DNA of 7,696 bases, taken from Cyanobacteriota bacterium. GTDB lineage: Bacteria; Cyanobacteriota; Cyanobacteriia; PCC-6307; Cyanobiaceae. The notes below the pieces were generated by a model that saw nothing but the letters and a program-made list of their open reading frames with translations, had not been told where the DNA came from and did no database searches. A program made the position numbers and the translations under genes. Of this stretch, positions 4,695 through 7,696 are shown one piece after another. Where the stretch lies: NCBI GenBank assembly GCA_947463165.1, contig CANHSW010000097.1:1-7696 (forward strand). The letters run 5' to 3'. Each line of letters begins with the position of its first letter. Position 1 is the first letter of the stretch.

Positions 4695-7325
4695 GAGTTG
4701 TAGTTGCCCCTGCCAAGCCCCTTGGGTATTGAAACTGCCCTGCAAATTGAGGATCTCCGAGGCCTTGTAGGTGAGCGTCATCTGGTTGGGGATGTCTGAG
4801 CGGTTCGGGGCTGTCAGCACCGATGCATTGAAGCGGTCGCTCACATCCAGGCCGATTTCCGTGCCCAAAACCAGTTGGGGCGGCACCTGCTGGGAGCGCA
4901 GCGATTTGCCATCGGTCAACTCTGGACTCACGTAGGTGGGATAGAGGGCAACACTGACGCGCTCCCCGAACACTTCACTGAGCCCGCCGAGCACCGGCGA
5001 CAGCAACGACTGGCCCACCACGGTGGCCAGGGCCGCACCGGCGCGGCCGCCACTGAGGCCGGCCAGGGAGTTGCCGCCAATCAGGGCGAGCAGTCGCTCC
5101 TTGGTCATGGGGGGGCTGCTGCGCAGCTGCAAATTTTCGGCAATTCGATCGGCGGGGCCGCTGGCGCTCACGGTGATCCGCACCAGGTTGAGCGGGTTGA
5201 GGGAGCTGTTGCCCTCCAACTGATTCAGGGATTGGCCGCTGCCGGTCTCCAGTCCGCCCAAACCGATGCCGCCGCTGGAAAGGCTGTCGGAGACGCGGGT
5301 GCGCAGGGCGATATCCACATAGGGCATCAATCCCAGCGAAGGGGTGAACACCGCCACGTTGGGCACCTCGGGATCGAGGCTGAAACTGGTGGTAAACAGA
5401 TTTACCCGGCCCTTGAGCAGCCGCACCAGGCCACTGGCCCGCAGCGAGGAGTCGAGCCGTCCACTGAGGCGCAACTGACCGCCAACGCTGAAATTGGCCA
5501 GGTTTGGCACCCCTACCCGTAGATCTGGTCCAAAGCGCAGCCGCAGGTTGTCGAAGGCCAGGGGGCTCGACTTGGGCAGGGAGGAGCGCAGGCCGGCGGT
5601 GGCATCGGTGTTCAGCTGGGGGCCCATCAACAGCAGCAAGGGCTGCTGGAAGTCCCAACCGGATTCCACCAGTTCTGGCAAGGAGACGCCTTTGGCATCG
5701 GAGTCCCCACCGCTGGCCAGTTGGCCACCCTGGGCGTTCAGGTTGCCGCGGGCGATGCGCAGATCGCCGCCCATCACCAGCTGGCGCAGGTTGCCCCGCA
5801 CCAGGAGATCGCCATCGGCCTGGGCGGCGAATTGGGGCAGCTTGAACGGCACCTGGCTCAGGTTCACCTGCAGCCCCTGGCCAGCTGCCTGGGGTAGATC
5901 CCGCCACAAGCCAAGGCTGCCCTTGGCGCTGATGCTGCCCTTGGCTCCCACCGAAGCCGATAGCCGCTGGATGTCCAGTTGCTCGAAGTCGAACAGCACC
6001 GTGCCCTGCAGGTTGCTCAGGGTCTGCTCGAACAGGCGCAGCTGGCCCTCCCTGACACCGAGGAAGCCATTGACGATCGGTTCCTGCAGGCTGCCCCTAA
6101 CCAGTAACTGCATATCGGCACCGCCCTGCTGCCACACCAGGTTGGGTTCAGCAAAACTGGCCAGGAAGCGCAGGCCATCACCGCGGCTAGCCAGCCGCAA
6201 TTGCAGCTCTGGCGAGGTTGGATCGATCGGTATCAGGCCCGATAGATCCACGCTGCTGCTGGCGCCCGCCGCCCGCAGGGCCAGATTCAGTTTCAGCCGT
6301 CCGTTGTCCAGGGCCACCCGCCCCTGTTCGAGGGCCAGGGGGGTGCTGCGCAGCCGGCCGTCCCGCAACCCCAGATCCATGGCCAGGGCTGGACTAATGC
6401 CGCCTAGGCGGTAACGGCCACGGGCGGTGAGGCTACCCCGCAGCTCTGGTGGCAACTGGGTGAGCAGGGCCACCAGCGAGAGCGGCAGCTGCTCGAGACT
6501 GAAGCTGCCGTCGCCGCCGCCCAGGGGTCCTTGAATCCGGGCCACCAGCGGTGTTCCGGTGAGGGCGATGTCCTGGTCTGCGCCGTCTAGCCACAGGTGG
6601 CCGCGCAGGGCCAGATCGGCGCGGGCGGCGGCCAAGCTGGGGCCCTCCAATGCCAGATCAAGATCCACCCGGGCTTGCAGGTGCTCCAGCCGTTGGGCCG
6701 CGGTGGTCTTTGAACCGCTGGTCTGCCTTGCCAGCAGCCGGGCGCGGGCCTGGTCCAGGGCGGCCAGCTGGTCTTCCACCGAAGCGCCCAGGGTGTCGAA
6801 CACCAGGTTGCCCAGATCGGCGGCACGGCCGGTATTTGCCTCTGGCTCGCCCCGCCAATGGGGCCAGGCCGCCGCCAGCTCGCGAAACAGGTTTGCCCCC
6901 AGGCCCCGGCCTGCGATGCGGCTGCGGAACGCCCCATGCCAGCGACCGCTCCAGTCCAGGTCCAGATGGCCACCGCCCGCAAAATTGGCTGAGCCCTTGG
7001 CTCTGTAATTGCGATCGCCATAGCTTCCCTGCAGTTGCAGCTGCTGGGCGCGGACGCCAAGAAAAGCAGGTTGATCCAAGCCCACCTGCCCGGCAAAGGC
7101 CAGCGGTTGGAGATTTAGTTGTCCCTTGCCGCTCAACCTGCCCTGCAATGGCTGAAATCGGCCCTTGGGCCCCACCTGCAATTGCAGCCCATCAAGCGAT
7201 AGTCGCTGGGCTTGCCATTTGTAGGCCTTGGGTTCACCGGCCAGTGCCAGGCTGCCGCCACCGCGCTGCAGTTGCACCGCCACCGGCAGCCAGCGGCGAT
7301 CGAGCCTCATGTTCAGTTGGCCCAC
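4680..7325 (-). CDS. tamB: TamB-like translocation/assembly module protein, C-terminal part (DUF490 family)
   Basis: Main part of a very large envelope protein that, by homology to TamB and chloroplast TIC236, should be anchored in the inner membrane and span the periplasm as a beta-taco, acting in lipid transfer or outer-membrane protein assembly. The 881 visible codons consist of repeated beta strands (patterns such as LQGRLSGKGQLNLQPLAFAG at 60-79). A helical, charged insert lies at about 169-220 (DQLAALDQARARLLARQ). A typical TamB C-terminal domain runs from about 585 to 881, with LLKGRVNLFTTSF, ITVSASGPADRI, MTKERLLALIGGNSLAG (740-756) and a last strand GQLQLFFRF. The terminal Phe resembles C-terminal signals recognised by the BAM machinery. 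The GTG at 7325 is only the first possible start after a frame break: the true gene continues upstream in another frame. The TAA is followed by the 19-bp repeat and the ROK kinase. Confidence 0.88.
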   Translation of the reverse strand: MGQLNMRLDRRWLPVAVQLQRGGGSLALAGEPKAYKWQAQRLSLDGLQLQVGPKGRFQPLQGRLSGKGQLNLQPLAFAGQVGLDQPAFLGVRAQQLQLQGSYGDRNYRAKGSANFAGGGHLDLDWSGRWHGAFRSRIAGRGLGANLFRELAAAWPHWRGEPEANTGRAADLGNLVFDTLGASVEDQLAALDQARARLLARQTSGSKTTAAQRLEHLQARVDLDLALEGPSLAAARADLALRGHLWLDGADQDIALTGTPLVARIQGPLGGGDGSFSLEQLPLSLVALLTQLPPELRGSLTARGRYRLGGISPALAMDLGLRDGRLRSTPLALEQGRVALDNGRLKLNLALRAAGASSSVDLSGLIPIDPTSPELQLRLASRGDGLRFLASFAEPNLVWQQGGADMQLLVRGSLQEPIVNGFLGVREGQLRLFEQTLSNLQGTVLFDFEQLDIQRLSASVGAKGSISAKGSLGLWRDLPQAAGQGLQVNLSQVPFKLPQFAAQADGDLLVRGNLRQLVMGGDLRIARGNLNAQGGQLASGGDSDAKGVSLPELVESGWDFQQPLLLLMGPQLNTDATAGLRSSLPKSSPLAFDNLRLRFGPDLRVGVPNLANFSVGGQLRLSGRLDSSLRASGLVRLLKGRVNLFTTSFSLDPEVPNVAVFTPSLGLMPYVDIALRTRVSDSLSSGGIGLGGLETGSGQSLNQLEGNSSLNPLNLVRITVSASGPADRIAENLQLRSSPPMTKERLLALIGGNSLAGLSGGRAGAALATVVGQSLLSPVLGGLSEVFGERVSVALYPTYVSPELTDGKSLRSQQVPPQLVLGTEIGLDVSDRFNASVLTAPNRSDIPNQMTLTYKASEILNLQGSFNTQGAWQGQLQLFFRF
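7011..7018. repeat. HIP1 octamer palindrome
   Basis: Second copy of GCGATCGC, inside the TamB-like gene. Confidence 0.6.
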
Positions 7326-7696
7326 CGGCGCCGGGGCGCTCCAAGGCCAATTCCAGCTGGGGCACCAGGGCCCTCAGGGGGCCCCGCACCTCTCCTTTGA
7401 CATCGAGCACCCCCTCCAGGCGGCTGCCGATCACGGGCTGGAGCCTGGCGAGGGGATAGCGGCGCAGTTGCAATTGCAGGGCCAGATCGCCGCTGCTGAG
7501 GCCCCGATTGGCCCGTATTTCCAGGGGCAGGCTGCCACTGGCCAGCAGCTGATCACTGCGGAATTGCCGTAGTAGCAGTTGTTGGCCGTCCCAGAGCAGG
7601 GACGCCCGCCAGGGACCGAGCAGTGGATTGGCCTGTTGTTGCAGTTCGGCCTGCAGCGAGGGGGCCCGCAGCGCCCCTGTGGCCCGCAGACTGCCG
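7234..7696 (-). CDS. TamB-like protein, upstream part in a different frame; 5' end outside window
   Basis: From the right edge this frame is open to a stop at 7234. The first roughly 120 codons, down to about 7334, read as TamB-type beta-repeat sequence: SLRATGALRAPSLQAELQQ, LLASGSLPLEIRANRGLSSG, LALQLQLRRYPLARLQPVIG, LEGVLDVKGEVRGPLRALV and PQLELALERP. After that the frame changes character (GGPTEHEARSPLAAGGG) and looks out of frame, while the sequence that should follow (GQLNMRLDRRWLPVAVQLQ) sits in the frame of the ORF at 7325-4680. The two frames are therefore one gene broken by a single-base shift, not two genes. Only the part upstream of about 7325 is genuine coding sequence in this frame. 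The N-terminal membrane anchor is not in the window. Confidence 0.75.
   Translation of the reverse strand, partial: GSLRATGALRAPSLQAELQQQANPLLGPWRASLLWDGQQLLLRQFRSDQLLASGSLPLEIRANRGLSSGDLALQLQLRRYPLARLQPVIGSRLEGVLDVKGEVRGPLRALVPQLELALERPGAGGPTEHEARSPLAAGGGATAARWRQPGTGR
7325..7336 (-). other. Frame disruption site in the TamB-like gene
   Basis: The coding strand carries a C4 run (7336-7333) next to the 10-base palindrome CCGGCGCCGG (7334-7325). Removing one C would join ELALERP to APVGQLNMRLD in a single frame. Both a homopolymer and a GC hairpin favour slippage or a sequencing error. The shift must lie between about 7321 and 7345, because a TGA at 7376-7374 closes the downstream frame and protein-like sequence in the upstream frame ends here. 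Confidence 0.65.

Noticed and set aside
7234..7325. Two separate overlapping TamB genes
   Set aside because: Protein-like sequence stops in one frame exactly where it begins in the other, and removal of one base joins them. A single broken gene explains this better than two genes.
5494..7459. Plus-strand frames of 306 and 269 codons opposite the TamB-like gene
   Set aside because: Low-complexity Arg/Pro/Ser/Ala composition and antisense to a well-supported beta-repeat protein; shadow frames.

Overview
The window is GC-rich (roughly 60% or more by eye) and looks like a picocyanobacterial chromosome of the Cyanobium/Synechococcus kind. Three things support this. There are two copies of the cyanobacterial HIP1 octamer GCGATCGC (3372-3379 and 7011-7018). 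The window has a very long TamB-family protein of the type shared by cyanobacteria and chloroplasts (TIC236). It also has a ROK kinase without the usual zinc ligands. The genus is an inference; no rRNA or marker gene is present. No phage, transposon, CRISPR or tRNA signal was seen.

Layout. Position 1-872 (minus) is the 5' part of an aliphatic-sulfonate ABC transporter binding protein (ssuA), cut by the window edge. Positions 873-1161 are non-coding and hold two inverted repeats that could control ssuA. Position 1162-1773 (plus) is a DOMON-like domain protein of unknown role, the only plus-strand gene. It converges with a minus-strand series that is transcribed in the order TamB-like protein (from beyond the right edge to 4680), ROK sugar kinase (4622-3729), proA (3652-2255) and folB (2258-1827).

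How the genes relate. proA (proline synthesis) and folB (folate synthesis) overlap by 4 bases (ATGA) and are probably translationally coupled, although their pathways are unrelated. The ROK gene starts exactly at the end of a four-copy 19-bp tandem repeat. Each repeat unit is a copy of the last codons and stop codon of the TamB-like gene, so the TamB-ROK junction seems to have grown by duplication of the gene tail.

Main oddities. (1) The 19-bp tail repeat at 4619-4694. (2) A one-base frame disruption in the TamB-like gene at a C4 run and GC palindrome near 7325-7336. (3) A ROK kinase in which the zinc His and two of three zinc Cys are replaced. (4) An extra segment of about 25 residues in ProA containing a tandem LASD duplication. 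(5) Paired inverted repeats upstream of ssuA. These are modest findings; I see no multi-gene system that would count as wholly new.
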